From: Marinomonas flavescens
GTDB taxonomy: Bacteria; Pseudomonadota; Gammaproteobacteria; Pseudomonadales; Marinomonadaceae
NCBI RefSeq assembly: GCF_004352835.1
Contig: NZ_SJSB01000001.1
Span: 1-64,000 of the forward strand
Reading direction: 5' to 3'
Length of the DNA stretch: 64,000 nucleotides
The position numbers and the translations under genes were made by a program. Position 1 is the first letter of the stretch. Every line of letters begins with the position of its first letter. Under the pieces are notes generated by a model. That model worked only from the letters and a program-made list of their open reading frames with translations, made no database searches and had not been told where the DNA came from. Shown piece after piece: positions 9,117 through 17,203 of this stretch.

Positions 9117-9152
9117 ATGAGCTCCTAACGGTGACGCAAGGAACTGCATAAG

Positions 9153-9205
9153 CCAATTTGATCAGAAGGTGTTATCTGAACGCTTTATCGAGAAGCCCAA
9201 ATTGG
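9153..9205 (-). promoter_or_regulatory. Inverted repeats between the TPP aptamer and thiD (possible expression platform)
   Basis: CCAATTTG at 9153-9160 pairs with CAAATTGG at 9198-9205, and TCAGA at 9162-9166 with TCTGA at 9175-9179 forms an inner stem. Neither ends in a T-run and neither covers the thiD ribosome binding site at 9124-9128, so whether this is the switching element is uncertain. Confidence 0.35.
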
Positions 9206-9242
9206 TATATGGGACACAGTGGCAAGCACTGTTATCACAATA

Positions 9243-9319
9243 GTTCCCTACGCCAGTGTTAACTGAATCAGGTTCAACGGGTCTCGTGTTATACGATCTC
9301 AGCAAAAAAATGCCCCCCG
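9243..9319 (-). ncRNA. TPP (THI-box) riboswitch
   Basis: Read on the minus strand, the sequence has the full thi-box order: a G-rich 5' arm, GCTGAGA, the ACCCGTTGAACCTGAT core, then a TTAACACTGGCGTAGGGAA segment that closes the aptamer. These are the conserved J2/3 and J4/5 elements that bind thiamine pyrophosphate. It lies 126 bases upstream of thiD and should repress the whole thiD-to-thiE operon when TPP is abundant. Confidence 0.96.
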
Positions 9320-9410
9320 ACTATGATGGCAACGATGGTAACAAGATTTGGTCAAAGACTCATCATTTATTAATAATGTAAACATCGTCAATAATAATTA
9401 GAGTCTTATT

Positions 9411-9466
9411 TTGTTCTTAGGTATTTGTTCTTAGGTATTTGTTCTTAGGTATTTGTTCTTAGGTAT
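9411..9466. repeat. Four perfect 14-bp tandem repeats
   Basis: The unit TTGTTCTTAGGTAT occurs four times head to tail with no mismatch, in the AT-rich space between the thiamine riboswitch and the 3' end of the MocR gene. The unit has no dyad symmetry and there are no spacers, so it is a minisatellite and not a CRISPR. Confidence 0.97.
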
Positions 9467-9525
9467 TTATTATGGATTGTTTTTATGAATTATTTGCTTG
9501 GCGCTCTGTTTTATATTCACATAGC

Positions 9526-10944
9526 CTAAAGTGTTTTGCTAAACCTAAGCAAAATGTGGGCTAAGGTTTTTATTCCCCATTCTCTTTGTTCCATATTTTG
9601 CCCACTAAAGTTCACTCTAAAACAGTGACGGTATTTCCCTGTCGCAGAAAATAATGGTCCTGGAGCGAATCCCACCCCTTCTAATCGACACTGCTCTACT
9701 AGCTTTATACTGTCGACACTTTTATTAAGCTCAACCCATAATATAAAGCCGCCATTAGGAAAACTTACTCGAGTATCGTTAGGGAAATAACGTTTGATCA
9801 CGGTGAGCATATGATCTCTTTGTTTTTCATAGCGTTGGCGCATGGTTCGAATATGTTTATCGTATTCACCGAGGCGAATGAATTGCGCAATAGCGAGTTG
9901 TGGAAGTGTTGGGCACATGGAGCTACTGACGTATTTTATGTGAGTTACCTTGTCTCGATAACGTCCTGGTGCAATCCAGCCAACTCGCATGCCAGGTGCG
10001 ATAGTTTTAGAAAACGATGAGCAAAGTAGTACTCGACCGTCTTCGTCGAAGGACTTAATGGTCCTTGGGCGAGGGAAATGGTAGGCGATATCACCATAAA
10101 TATCATCTTCGATAATGGCAATGTCATAGCTTTGAGCGAGTCGATAAAGACGCTCTTTTTTGTCGTCTGGCATGGTGTAGCCAAGAGGGTTATTACAGGT
10201 CGGTGTGACTAAAATAGCTTTAATTGGCCATTGATCTAGCGCGAGCTCTAAGGCTTCTAGACTGATTCCTGTTTCTGGGTGAGTGGGTATTTCCATTGCC
10301 TTAAGGTTAGCGGCTTTAATGGCCTGCATAGAACCATAAAAACTAGGTGATTCAATCGCAATAATATCCCCAGGCTCAGTCACGGCACGCAGGCAAACAG
10401 AAAGTGCTTCTTGGCAACCTGATGTGACCACGATATCGTCAGGGTGAAGTTGGCAGCCAGAAGCGCCAGCTAAGCGACATAGCTGAGTTCGTAACTCTTG
10501 AGAACCCCTGATGTCGCCATAGCCGAGGCCTAATTCTGGGCTTTTCTTAGAAAGGTCTGCCAGTGTTTTTAACAGCGGTTTTAATGTTGATACCGTCATA
10601 TCTGGCATTGCATGTTGTAATTGAGCGCCTTTTTCGTCGCCGCGAATCATTAGCATATTAAAGACTTCTTCCCATTGGGATACATCAAGCGGCCGTTGAG
10701 GTGGGCGCGATACGCGAGGGAGATTATCAACACGGGGTTTTTGGACGACAAAATAGCCTGATTTTGGACGAGCTTCTACTAATATATCTTGTTCTAGTTG
10801 ACGATACGCTTCTTGAACCGTCGAAATACTGACGCCATGTTCTTGGGATAATTGACGCACAGAAGGTAACTTATCACCCGGTTTATAAAAGCCTAATTCG
10901 ATGTGTTCTCTTAGTCGTTTTGATAGATCTTGATATAGGCTCAT
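9526..10944 (-). CDS. MocR/PdxR-type GntR regulator with aminotransferase domain
   Basis: The 472-residue protein fuses an N-terminal GntR winged helix (residues 1-70, with KLPSVRQLSQEHGVSISTVQEAYRQL split over the recognition helix) to a fold-type I aminotransferase domain. Lys313 in SSFSKTIAPGMRVGW is the probable PLP Schiff-base lysine, and NNPLGY and the DDIYGD motif complete the cofactor site, so it should bind PLP. MocR proteins use the PLP domain as a sensor for amino acids or vitamers. It is divergent from a DUF1127 and LysE gene pair, which it most likely controls; repeated CTGTAT(G/T)G sites lie between them. The effector is unknown. Confidence 0.93.
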   Translation of the reverse strand: MSLYQDLSKRLREHIELGFYKPGDKLPSVRQLSQEHGVSISTVQEAYRQLEQDILVEARPKSGYFVVQKPRVDNLPRVSRPPQRPLDVSQWEEVFNMLMIRGDEKGAQLQHAMPDMTVSTLKPLLKTLADLSKKSPELGLGYGDIRGSQELRTQLCRLAGASGCQLHPDDIVVTSGCQEALSVCLRAVTEPGDIIAIESPSFYGSMQAIKAANLKAMEIPTHPETGISLEALELALDQWPIKAILVTPTCNNPLGYTMPDDKKERLYRLAQSYDIAIIEDDIYGDIAYHFPRPRTIKSFDEDGRVLLCSSFSKTIAPGMRVGWIAPGRYRDKVTHIKYVSSSMCPTLPQLAIAQFIRLGEYDKHIRTMRQRYEKQRDHMLTVIKRYFPNDTRVSFPNGGFILWVELNKSVDSIKLVEQCRLEGVGFAPGPLFSATGKYRHCFRVNFSGQNMEQREWGIKTLAHILLRFSKTL

Positions 10945-10969
10945 GGTGTGTTCTCCTTTGCACGTATAG

Positions 10970-11139
10970 CTGTATTGATTCGTCGCGATATTGTAGCTGA
11001 GCCTGCGCCATCAAATTACCATACAGATATTAGAGATTGCCACCATACAGTCAAATAAAGCTTTTTCTGTATGGTTAATAAAGTGATTTTTTGAGTCTGT
11101 ATTGATTTAAAGTCACTCTCTATACTAGCTACCCATACA
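10970..11139. promoter_or_regulatory. Cluster of CTGTATGG/CCATACAG-like operator candidates
   Basis: The divergent 291-base region holds CTGTATTG at 10970-10977 and 11097-11104, CCATACAG at 11019-11026 and 11043-11050, CTGTATGG at 11067-11074 and a partial CCATACA at 11133-11139. The 11043-11074 pair forms an inverted repeat. Repeated short sites are the usual binding pattern of MocR regulators, so these are probable operators for the gene at 9526-10944. Confidence 0.65.
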
Positions 11140-11235
11140 CGCAGTGCCTTTTATTATCCTAATGGATATAGGGACAAAGCTTAGAACGAACGTCTAAAGA
11201 TATTAGAAATAGACGCTTAAAAGGGAGAGCAGATT

Positions 11236-11439
11236 ATGTTGATTATTTCGTTATTGACTCACATACAACACTGTATAGAGCGCTATCAAACACGCAAAGC
11301 GCTGGACAAACTGAGTGAGCAACAAATGCAAGATATTGGGTTGAGTCATGAAAAGCGCCAAGCGGAATTATCTCAAGCCAGTTTTATTGGGGTTGTTAGC
11401 GATTTGCTTCGAACGAACTCAAAAGGAGACTTGTCGTGA
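11236..11439 (+). CDS. Small DUF1127 (YjiS-like) protein
   Basis: This 67-residue basic protein carries the DUF1127 core in its second half (TRKALDKLSEQQMQDIGLSHEKR), where an arginine/lysine-rich helix precedes the D-I-G-L motif. DUF1127 proteins are short, often stress-linked, and some bind RNA or affect phosphate and carbon metabolism. GGGAG lies 9 bases upstream of the ATG. The gene overlaps the LysE exporter start by 4 bases, so the two are co-translated. Such DUF1127 and exporter pairs next to MocR genes suggest a shared regulon. Function here is unknown. Confidence 0.82.
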   Translation: MLIISLLTHIQHCIERYQTRKALDKLSEQQMQDIGLSHEKRQAELSQASFIGVVSDLLRTNSKGDLS

Positions 11440-12047
11440 TTACCGATGCCTCTTTCTTTGTCACCTTGGCATTGTTTGCTTTTATTATGTCGGTGACACC
11501 CGGCCCGAATAATATGATGTTGCTGGCCTCTGGTGCGCAATTTGGTTTCCGCCGCACCTTGCCTCATATGGTGGGCATTGTATTGGGTATGGCTTCTTTA
11601 TTGTTTTCAGTATTGCTTGGCTTAGGGACTTTATTTGTACTGTATCCACCGATTTATTTGGTATTGAAATGGATTGGTGGTGCTTATTTACTTTGGCTAG
11701 CTTGGAAAGTGGCAAGTGCTCCCGTAGGGCAATTATCGAATACAAAAGAACGGGCGGCTCCTATGCGCTGGTGGCAAGCGTCTCTCTTTCAATATGTGAA
11801 TCCGAAAGCGTGGATGATGTCGATTGGCTGTGTCAGCTCATTTTCTTTGACTGGCGATTTGTATGTTCAATCTGGTTTTTGGATTATCGTATTTTTTGCT
11901 TGTATGGGATTTCTTGCCATAACGCTCTGGGCGTGGGCGGGCGTGACTATTCGTCGTTGGTTAACTGATGACAAGCGCCAACGAATATTCAACTATGGAA
12001 TGGGATTCGCTACGGCATCGACCTTGCTGTTGATGATAGGTAATTAG
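11436..12047 (+). CDS. LysE/RhtB-family amino-acid exporter
   Basis: A 203-residue inner-membrane protein with about six hydrophobic segments and the LysE signature SVTPGPNNMMLLASGAQFG near residues 20-38. Members export amino acids such as lysine, threonine, homoserine or cysteine. It begins with GTG at 11436, preceded by AAAGGAG at good spacing, and overlaps the DUF1127 stop. A MocR regulator with an amino-acid-sensing PLP domain sits divergently, fitting export of an amino acid that accumulates. The substrate cannot be read from sequence. Confidence 0.9.
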   Translation: MITDASFFVTLALFAFIMSVTPGPNNMMLLASGAQFGFRRTLPHMVGIVLGMASLLFSVLLGLGTLFVLYPPIYLVLKWIGGAYLLWLAWKVASAPVGQLSNTKERAAPMRWWQASLFQYVNPKAWMMSIGCVSSFSLTGDLYVQSGFWIIVFFACMGFLAITLWAWAGVTIRRWLTDDKRQRIFNYGMGFATASTLLLMIGN

Positions 12048-12068
12048 ATAATACTATTTTGGGTGTTA

Positions 12069-12362
12069 ATGGATTCGACAATGAGTGAGTGGAGTATATA
12101 CATCATCAAAACTCGGCTAGATACACTTTATACTGGTATTACAACCGACGTAGAGCGCCGCTTTAAAGAGCATTCTAGCGCGAATAAACGAGGTGCTCGA
12201 TACCTAAAAGGAAAAGGCCCTTTAGAGTTAATGTGGCATCAAACTGTTGGTAGCAGAAGTGATGCCTCAGTATTAGAGTATCGCGTCAAGCAACTCGATA
12301 AATGTCAGAAGTTACAGCTGATTGATGGGAATATGTGTTTAGAAACGTTAACCAATAACTAG
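12069..12362 (+). CDS. GIY-YIG nuclease-superfamily protein (YhbQ/UPF0213-like)
   Basis: This small protein (97 residues from 12069, 93 from an alternative ATG at 12081) is one GIY-YIG domain. The two short strands appear as IYIIKT and LYTGITTD, followed by a VERRFKEH helix with the conserved Arg and the later catalytic-type Glu in VLEYRVKQLDK. YhbQ of E. coli is the closest match I recognise; that protein has been linked to DNA repair nuclease activity. Neither candidate start has a strong ribosome binding site. It is followed by a terminator. Confidence 0.87.
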   Translation: MDSTMSEWSIYIIKTRLDTLYTGITTDVERRFKEHSSANKRGARYLKGKGPLELMWHQTVGSRSDASVLEYRVKQLDKCQKLQLIDGNMCLETLTNN

Positions 12363-12398
12363 CCACATCGATATTTGCTTATCTATGTGGCTATTTTT
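12360..12398 (+). terminator. Intrinsic terminator after the GIY-YIG gene
   Basis: TAGCCACAT at 12360-12368 pairs with ATGTGGCTA at 12385-12393 and is followed by TTTTT. It lies between convergent genes (the GIY-YIG gene and recQ). Confidence 0.8.
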
Positions 12399-12417
12399 GA
12401 CGTAGGCGTCTCTTAAC

Positions 12418-14373
12418 TTAAGAAAAACTCTTTACAGCATCAAGTACGTCTCGATAAGCCTGTTGTTCGTATTTTGCAAAGCCAGACAGGGTACGCGCTT
12501 TTACTTTGGTAAAAATAGGCTGAGTCAGGCCGGTTAAAAAGCGTGTTATTAACACATCAGTAACGACAGTGTTAGGGCTTTTGCTTTGCAGATGAGAGAC
12601 AAATTCACGGACGTAAAAAGCCAGATCTTGTTGCCAATTATCCTGCTGTGAGGTGAGCGAAGTAAACGCTAGTACCTTACCTTTACAGACCGAGCAATGA
12701 CCGCAATGTTCGGGGGCGTTTTGATCACCAAAGTATTTTGCTAAGTTGTGGTTTAGGCAGCGATCCAGTTGGAAAAAACGAATCATGGTCGCGATGCGTT
12801 CTATCTCTGACACCTCTTTTTCTTCGACGTACTGACTAAGCTGGTTGAGCAGTGTTTCCTGATGAAAGGCTCGAGTATTCACTTGATAGACTTCAGTCAG
12901 TCCTTTGCTTTCTAGTGTGATGGCATGTTGGTCAGCAAGATAGTCTAGTGTTTGCAATACCTCCCCTCGTGACAGACCTGCTTGCTGATAGATGGCATCA
13001 AAATTTGGACTTCCCCAAATTTTCTTATACTGAATCCCGTTTAATATCGCATCATAAGTGTTTTGCATCTCAGCGGGAATGCGTGCTTTAAAGGCAAAGC
13101 GATCGGTTTCCCATTTGAGTCGAACGTCGGCGTAATAGCTGTATTTTGGTTCTATGGCAGCAAACATTTCAAGTTGTACTAATAGGGTTTTTAACGGTAA
13201 AGAGCGAATATTAGTTTGGTTGGAAAGGCCGTACAGTTGCGTTTCCCACTGATCCGTATGCCACTGCTCATCATGAACTGTTTGTTCTTTGATTTGGCTT
13301 AACAGCGCCTCTATTTCATGGCGTTGTGGGGTATCGCCATAGACAAAGTTTTCTAAGGTGTGCAAACCATCTAAGCTCGCCAACATGACACATCGGCTTG
13401 GTAAATTGTCACGTCCAGCGCGACCAATTTCTTGACTGTAGTTTTCGATCGATTTGGGCAAATCATAATGGACCACGAGGCGGATATCCGCTTTATCGAT
13501 GCCCATGCCGAAGGCAATGGTGGCGACAATAATCGGCGTCTGGCCGGTCATAAAGTCAGCTTGAATTTGACGGCGCACATCGTCTTTTAATCCCGCATGA
13601 TAGGCCTTCGCAGGAAAGCTATTTGTCATCAGGGTATTGGCAATGTCTTCCGCTGTTTTTTGTTGGGTAACGTAGACAATGCTAGGGCCCGATACCTCGA
13701 TAAGTACTTTTTTAAGCTCAGACATCTTGCCGTCGCTTTGTACTGGAATCAGTTCGATGTCTAAATTGGCGCGGTAAAAACCGGTTTGAGTGATGTGTTC
13801 AGGAAAAATATTGAATTTCTGCGCCATGTCCCTTTGTACTCGGCGTGTTGCCGTTGCCGTGAGAAGCAGGACCAAAGGAATTTGAAGCTCTTGCTGATAA
13901 TGTGGGAGTTTTAAATAATCTGGTCGAAAATTATGGCCCCATTCAGAAATACAGTGAGCTTCATCAACGACTAACATTGAGATAGGCACTTGTTTGATAA
14001 AACGACGAAAACGCTCATTTTTAAAACGTTCCACTGAAATCATCAGTATTTTAATGTGACCGTTTTGCACGCCTTCCATGACCGCTTGGCTGTCTTCTTT
14101 GGTTTGGCTGGAATCCAAACTGGCGGCGGCGATGCCTTTGCTTCGCAAGAAGTCTAATTGATCGTGCATCAATGCAATTAATGGCGAGATAACTAAGGTC
14201 AGATTAGGCAGTTGTGTCGCTGTAAATTGATAACATAATGATTTGCCAGAGCCAGTAGGGAATACTGCTAATGAAGAGTGCCCAGCGAGTAACTGTTGAA
14301 TCGTTTGCTCTTGACCTTGGCGGAATTGGTTAAAGCCAAAGAGCGCTTCTAATTTGGATTCTAATGCATTCAT
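12418..14373 (-). CDS. recQ: RecQ-family ATP-dependent DNA helicase
   Basis: This 651-residue protein unwinds DNA 3' to 5' in repair and recombination. Helicase motif I is FPTGSGKS at residues 38-45, the DEAH box is at 137-140 within VVDEAHCISEWGHNFRPDY, and motif VI is QEIGRAGRD. A four-cysteine zinc element follows (CLNHNL...CGHCSVC, near 555-585). It lacks an obvious HRDC domain of E. coli RecQ length, so it may belong to a RecQ-like paralogue group and not be the canonical RecQ. I start it at 14373, whose ATG overlaps the srkA stop by 4 bases; an upstream ATG would add six residues inside srkA. Confidence 0.86.
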   Translation of the reverse strand: MNALESKLEALFGFNQFRQGQEQTIQQLLAGHSSLAVFPTGSGKSLCYQFTATQLPNLTLVISPLIALMHDQLDFLRSKGIAAASLDSSQTKEDSQAVMEGVQNGHIKILMISVERFKNERFRRFIKQVPISMLVVDEAHCISEWGHNFRPDYLKLPHYQQELQIPLVLLLTATATRRVQRDMAQKFNIFPEHITQTGFYRANLDIELIPVQSDGKMSELKKVLIEVSGPSIVYVTQQKTAEDIANTLMTNSFPAKAYHAGLKDDVRRQIQADFMTGQTPIIVATIAFGMGIDKADIRLVVHYDLPKSIENYSQEIGRAGRDNLPSRCVMLASLDGLHTLENFVYGDTPQRHEIEALLSQIKEQTVHDEQWHTDQWETQLYGLSNQTNIRSLPLKTLLVQLEMFAAIEPKYSYYADVRLKWETDRFAFKARIPAEMQNTYDAILNGIQYKKIWGSPNFDAIYQQAGLSRGEVLQTLDYLADQHAITLESKGLTEVYQVNTRAFHQETLLNQLSQYVEEKEVSEIERIATMIRFFQLDRCLNHNLAKYFGDQNAPEHCGHCSVCKGKVLAFTSLTSQQDNWQQDLAFYVREFVSHLQSKSPNTVVTDVLITRFLTGLTQPIFTKVKARTLSGFAKYEQQAYRDVLDAVKSFS

Positions 14374-15338
14374 AGAGACATGTTTCCCCATTCTAGTTCG
14401 CAGCTTTTAAGTTCATTCAAATGATTGATCCAGTATTCATCACTGGCAAACCAAGGGAAGGCTTTGACAAAAGCAGGGTCATGCCAGCGCTCTTGCAACC
14501 AAGCGGCGTAGTGGATTATTCGAGCGCTTTTAAACACATCAATTAAACCTAGTTCACGCGTGTCAAAAGGCAAGTAAGTTTCATACCCTTCGATTATTTC
14601 GCTGAGTTGTTGCCTTGGGTTTTCCGTTTGAGTTAGGTGTAGCCACAGGTCTTGAACCGCCACACCATTTTGGCAGTCATCAAAGTCGAGAAGGTGGAAT
14701 TGATCATTGTGAAGCATTAAGTTGCTGCGATGGCTATCACCATGAACTGGGCGTAACTGTGTTGGCCAGTAGATATTGAGTTGCGCTGCGCTCATCTCAT
14801 GAAGGCGACTAATTTGCTTTTGATATTCTGCTTTGAGTTTCTGAGGTAAATGATCGCCCGTTAGAATACACGCGGCGGCTTGTTCGATTTGATCTAACGG
14901 CGAGACACTGATGCGATGCTTAAAAGGTGTCGACATGGCTTGATGAACTTGTCCAATCAGTTCGCCAAGTTGATACAGCTGATCAAGGTTGTCGGCTTCA
15001 GGGTGTTGTCCTGTTAATTTGGGCGAAAGAGTAAAGTGTATGTCGTTGTGATGGAATAGGGTTTTCCCTTCAAACGTCAATGGTGCGACCACTGGAATGC
15101 CTTGTGCTTGCAGAGCCAGCAAGGTCTCATGCTCCTCACCAATTTGCGCATCGTTCCAGCGCCCGGGCCGGTAAAATTTGGCGATCACCGGTGAGCTGTC
15201 TTCAATACCGACTTGATAAACACGATTCTCATAGCTGTTGAGCGGATAAATACGCGAATCACACCATAATCCTGTGGATTCTACGGCGTCTAAAATAACG
15301 TCAGGAATAAGACCTGAAAATGTGTGTGTCGCGGACAT
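14370..15338 (-). CDS. srkA: SrkA (YihE/RdoA) stress-response protein kinase
   Basis: A 322-residue aminoglycoside-phosphotransferase-fold Ser/Thr kinase, strongly like E. coli SrkA: LNSYENRVYQ at residues 33-42, KFYRPGRW with the ATP-binding lysine, the catalytic loop HGDSHRSNLML starting at residue 199 and the metal-binding DFDD at 218-221. SrkA protects against stress-induced death, countering MazEF-linked killing in E. coli. I use the ATG at 15338; the open frame continues up to a TTG at 15368 that has no ribosome binding site and adds ten non-conserved residues. It is translationally coupled to the downstream recQ-like gene. Confidence 0.92.
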   Translation of the reverse strand: MSATHTFSGLIPDVILDAVESTGLWCDSRIYPLNSYENRVYQVGIEDSSPVIAKFYRPGRWNDAQIGEEHETLLALQAQGIPVVAPLTFEGKTLFHHNDIHFTLSPKLTGQHPEADNLDQLYQLGELIGQVHQAMSTPFKHRISVSPLDQIEQAAACILTGDHLPQKLKAEYQKQISRLHEMSAAQLNIYWPTQLRPVHGDSHRSNLMLHNDQFHLLDFDDCQNGVAVQDLWLHLTQTENPRQQLSEIIEGYETYLPFDTRELGLIDVFKSARIIHYAAWLQERWHDPAFVKAFPWFASDEYWINHLNELKSCELEWGNMSL

Positions 15339-15489
15339 AGTGTTGGCTCTAAAAAAATCAAAGGGCAATAATAAATATGGCTGAGAGTAAGAATAATTCG
15401 TTATAGCAAAACAAAAAATGCTGACAGCCGAGCAGTGTCATTATAGCAAGATGTTTATAGCGCGTGGGGCGTTTACTGGAAGTTTTGAA

Positions 15490-15524
15490 AACACAGTCAG
15501 ACGTTTAGCGCCTGACTGTTTTTC
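15490..15524 (-). terminator. Hairpin terminator after the lipoprotein gene
   Basis: ACAGTCAG at 15493-15500 pairs with CTGACTGT at 15512-15519. T-rich tracts lie on both sides, the better one on the plus strand. On the minus strand it would separate the lipoprotein gene from srkA-recQ. Confidence 0.55.
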
Positions 15525-15559
15525 GGATCATGGCTCAATTACTTTCGCTGTATTGAGGT

Positions 15560-16894
15560 TTACTTAGTCTCACCTGTCGATGAGCTAGTGTCGCTAGAAG
15601 GCACTGGCGTACTGTCTTTATCTAGAGTATTCACTGCTTGTTTTTCTGTTACTTCCGTCTCAGCGTTAGTAGGCGTTGTGATGGTCGTGGCTTTTGCTTG
15701 AGCTGATTTTTTCGCTATTTCAAGTTGTGTGATTAAATTAGCGACTTGGTTTTGCAGCGAGGTAGCGTATGCGCTTTTATCGGCAAGCTTGGTGTTAAGA
15801 GTGTCAATCTGCTTATTCAGTATGTCCAGGTTGTTGTTTTGCTTAACAATGGTGGCTTTTAATGATTGTTGAGCGGATTGAACAGCCTGCTCATTTTTCA
15901 TGCTGTCTCTGATGAATTGAACAATAAGTTCACTCTGTTTACTGAGTCTGTGGTCGCGGGAATCGACTGCGCCCAATTCGTTAGAAATAGCCAATAAGAG
16001 TTTCTCAAAACTCAAAATATAACCTTCATCGGCGCTCGGCGGCATAGCGCGTAGTTTTTTCACCGCAATAGACACTTGTTCTGCATGATTAATGGCAAAC
16101 ATTACAGAGTCAGCTTTTTCTTTGATTTTAGCGGTGGCTCTTGGCTCTACGGCGATAAAGGCTTGAGCGTCCATTAAGGCTGCGGAAGCTTGCGCTAATG
16201 TTTGTGGCGCAGAGTTTTTTACCAGCGCAAGTTCAAGTCTGGTTAATTTTTCTTTAGCGTCTGAAAGGTACACTTTGATGGCGGTTTTTATCTCTAAACC
16301 ACGCTGTTTACCTAATAAAGTAGGCTGTGCTTTGATGGCAGCATCGGCTTTGCCTCCTGCAACTTGGTCTACTAAATGCTTCAGATCACTATCCAGCTGC
16401 TTGTAAGTAGTAGGGTAAAGTGTGTCGGCTCCAATTTCCTTTAGCTGCTTGCGGTTGGCAAACGCATCTTCAAGGGTATTGAGTGCTTGCTCTCGAATGG
16501 CTTGAGCTTGGCTTATTTCGGCAGAAAAGGTGCTTAAGTTTTCGAGTGCGGCTTCCATATTAGTTTGAGAATTGAAGAAGCCAATGTTGTCATTGGCTTC
16601 GCTTGGATCTGAAGAAAATTCAGCATAGTAGCCTTTGGCTTTATCGAGTGCTTGTCGTGCCTTGTTAACATGATCTGTTGCAAACCAATCAAGTTGACTG
16701 TCACTGGCTGAGGTCAATGTAGCAGAGGCGTTGTCGATCGATATCTTAACGGCATTTATTTCTGCGGATAATTGTGATTGAGCCGCACTATCGACTTTAC
16801 TCGGTGCAGATGAGCTGCTTGGAGAAGAGGCACAGCCAGCTAACGTTAGGGTGATTGTGGCCATCATGGCTACCATTTTAACGTTGTATTTCAT
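15560..16894 (-). CDS. Coiled-coil lipoprotein of unknown function
   Basis: This 444-residue protein starts with a lipoprotein signal peptide: a short basic N terminus, a hydrophobic stretch and the lipobox LAGC, with Cys21 as the lipidated residue. The following serine-rich linker (residues about 22-35) leads into an almost wholly helical, Ala/Lys/Gln-rich body. Heptad-like coiled coil is clearest at roughly 330-395 (NNNLDILNKQIDTLNTKLADK). The last 45 residues are Thr/Ser/Glu-rich and probably disordered. It has no cysteine beyond the lipobox and no enzymatic motif. Residues near 60-120 resemble DUF4398-type lipoproteins, often found with OmpA-like envelope proteins, but this is tentative. 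It is monocistronic. Confidence 0.8.
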   Translation of the reverse strand: MKYNVKMVAMMATITLTLAGCASSPSSSSAPSKVDSAAQSQLSAEINAVKISIDNASATLTSASDSQLDWFATDHVNKARQALDKAKGYYAEFSSDPSEANDNIGFFNSQTNMEAALENLSTFSAEISQAQAIREQALNTLEDAFANRKQLKEIGADTLYPTTYKQLDSDLKHLVDQVAGGKADAAIKAQPTLLGKQRGLEIKTAIKVYLSDAKEKLTRLELALVKNSAPQTLAQASAALMDAQAFIAVEPRATAKIKEKADSVMFAINHAEQVSIAVKKLRAMPPSADEGYILSFEKLLLAISNELGAVDSRDHRLSKQSELIVQFIRDSMKNEQAVQSAQQSLKATIVKQNNNLDILNKQIDTLNTKLADKSAYATSLQNQVANLITQLEIAKKSAQAKATTITTPTNAETEVTEKQAVNTLDKDSTPVPSSDTSSSTGETK

Positions 16895-17203
16895 TACATT
16901 GTCCTTATTGCAGAATAGTATAAAGCGATATCACGAGTCGTATCGATCAATAAAATGGTTTTGTTGTCAGTTTCTAAACAAAACAATGACACTTTACTGA
17001 AGGGCGTAATAGTAGCTACCTGCAGCGGGCAAGTATAGGAGGTACTGATAATTCTAGCGAAAAAGGTATATGAGAAGGGGAGTTGTGCATGGAAAAGGAA
17101 AAAAGATCCTCATTTTAGTAGGCTACTGATAATACATTTTTTAGCAAAATAATTGAGCCCTTCTTGGGCTCATTCTTACTTGCTTTTGCTGTGATATCTT
17201 CTC
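16895..17203. other. Intergenic region between the lipoprotein and PAP2 genes
   Basis: No gene is visible. GAGCCC and GGGCTC around a 5-base loop near 17156-17172 form a hairpin just past the PAP2 stop, a possible weak terminator without a T-run. The rest is upstream DNA of the lipoprotein gene; I see no confident promoter elements. Confidence 0.5.

Noticed and set aside
9411-9466. Possible CRISPR array
   Set aside because: The 14-bp units are head to tail with no spacers and no dyad symmetry, and there are no cas genes in the window.
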